The notes beneath the pieces are model-generated. The model searched no databases and was not told where the DNA came from. It saw only the letters and a program-made list of their open reading frames with translations. A DNA stretch of 64,000 nt, taken from assembly GCF_000175935.2 (NCBI RefSeq), contig NC_014838.1, forward strand, positions 729,954-793,953. The letters run 5' to 3'. The translations under genes were made by a program, and so were the position numbers. The stretch comes from Pantoea sp. At-9b (lineage in GTDB: Bacteria; Pseudomonadota; Gammaproteobacteria; Enterobacterales; Enterobacteriaceae). Within the stretch, counting starts at the first letter, position 1. Every line of letters begins with the position of its first letter. Shown here in pieces: positions 63,933 through 64,000 of this stretch.

Positions 63933-64000
63933 TACTCCCTCCTCCCGGCTACTCCTGTCCTCTGTGAACCCATGCAGCATTCCGCTGTTGCAGTTTTGTT

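Overview
The window reads as chromosome or large-plasmid DNA of an enterobacterial species. The closest fit is Erwiniaceae (Pantoea/Erwinia/Tatumella-like), with Klebsiella/Enterobacter-type relatives as the alternative. Supporting genes are a complete enterobacterial-type malonate decarboxylase operon, a three-subunit membrane gluconate dehydrogenase, ascG-ascFB, a BdcA protein very close to the E. coli one, a YciG-type KGG protein and a YbiV-type phosphatase. I see no ribosomal, tRNA or other core genes. The region looks accessory and metabolic: about 63 genes, seven of them LysR-type regulators. A megaplasmid location is possible but cannot be shown from the sequence.

Layout. 0-9.2 kb: an LtrA-like membrane protein, then malonate catabolism (mdcABCDEFGH on the minus strand, mdcR convergent at its 3' end). 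9.8-17.0 kb: a plus-strand catabolic cluster I cannot match to a named pathway (Fe-S old yellow enzyme, 52-aa membrane protein, sodium:solute symporter, SDR, aminotransferase, Crp-like regulator, HpaI-type aldolase). 17.0-22.0 kb: a nucleobase deaminase/permease pair with a divergent LysR gene, an intergenic stretch with a clear terminator, and a duplicated carboxymuconolactone-decarboxylase-fold protein with its LysR gene. 22.2-26.6 kb: a GAF-GGDEF(degenerate)-EAL protein convergent with bdcA, a ParD-like gene coupled to a second methionine aminopeptidase, and msrA. 26.6-31.7 kb: a Rieske oxygenase and its reductase, an exporter, two LysR genes and a Nudix hydrolase. 31.9-38.3 kb: a KGG stress protein, gluconate dehydrogenase, a LacI-type regulator and an OsmC protein. 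38.3-46.7 kb: a diguanylate cyclase, a chemoreceptor, and an hxlR-emrA-emrB-KASII-racemase operon. 46.9-52.4 kb: a glyoxalase-fold protein, the asc beta-glucoside operon and a lone AbiEi-type antitoxin. 52.5-64 kb: small regulator-enzyme pairs (ADH/HxlR, XRE/SDR, TetR/methyltransferase, LysR/PRISE-like reductase, LysR/M20 peptidase-YfcC transporter).

How the genes work together. Most modules are self-contained: a regulator faces one or two enzymes and often a transporter. Named uptake-and-use modules are malonate, beta-glucosides (cellobiose/arbutin/salicin type) and periplasmic gluconate oxidation. Three proteins bear on c-di-GMP: the EAL protein, BdcA and a MASE2-type diguanylate cyclase. 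Several intergenic palindromes look like operators (upstream of the ParD-like gene, ascF, an hxlR gene and a tetR gene), and several GC-rich hairpins sit between convergent genes or inside operons.

The most novel-looking parts are the 9.8-17.0 kb catabolic cluster with its tiny membrane partner, the efflux operon carrying an extra KAS II and a racemase, two perfect AT-rich inverted repeats at 32.28-32.40 kb, and a possible small RNA ending at 20243. All calls come from reading the sequence; no database search was run.
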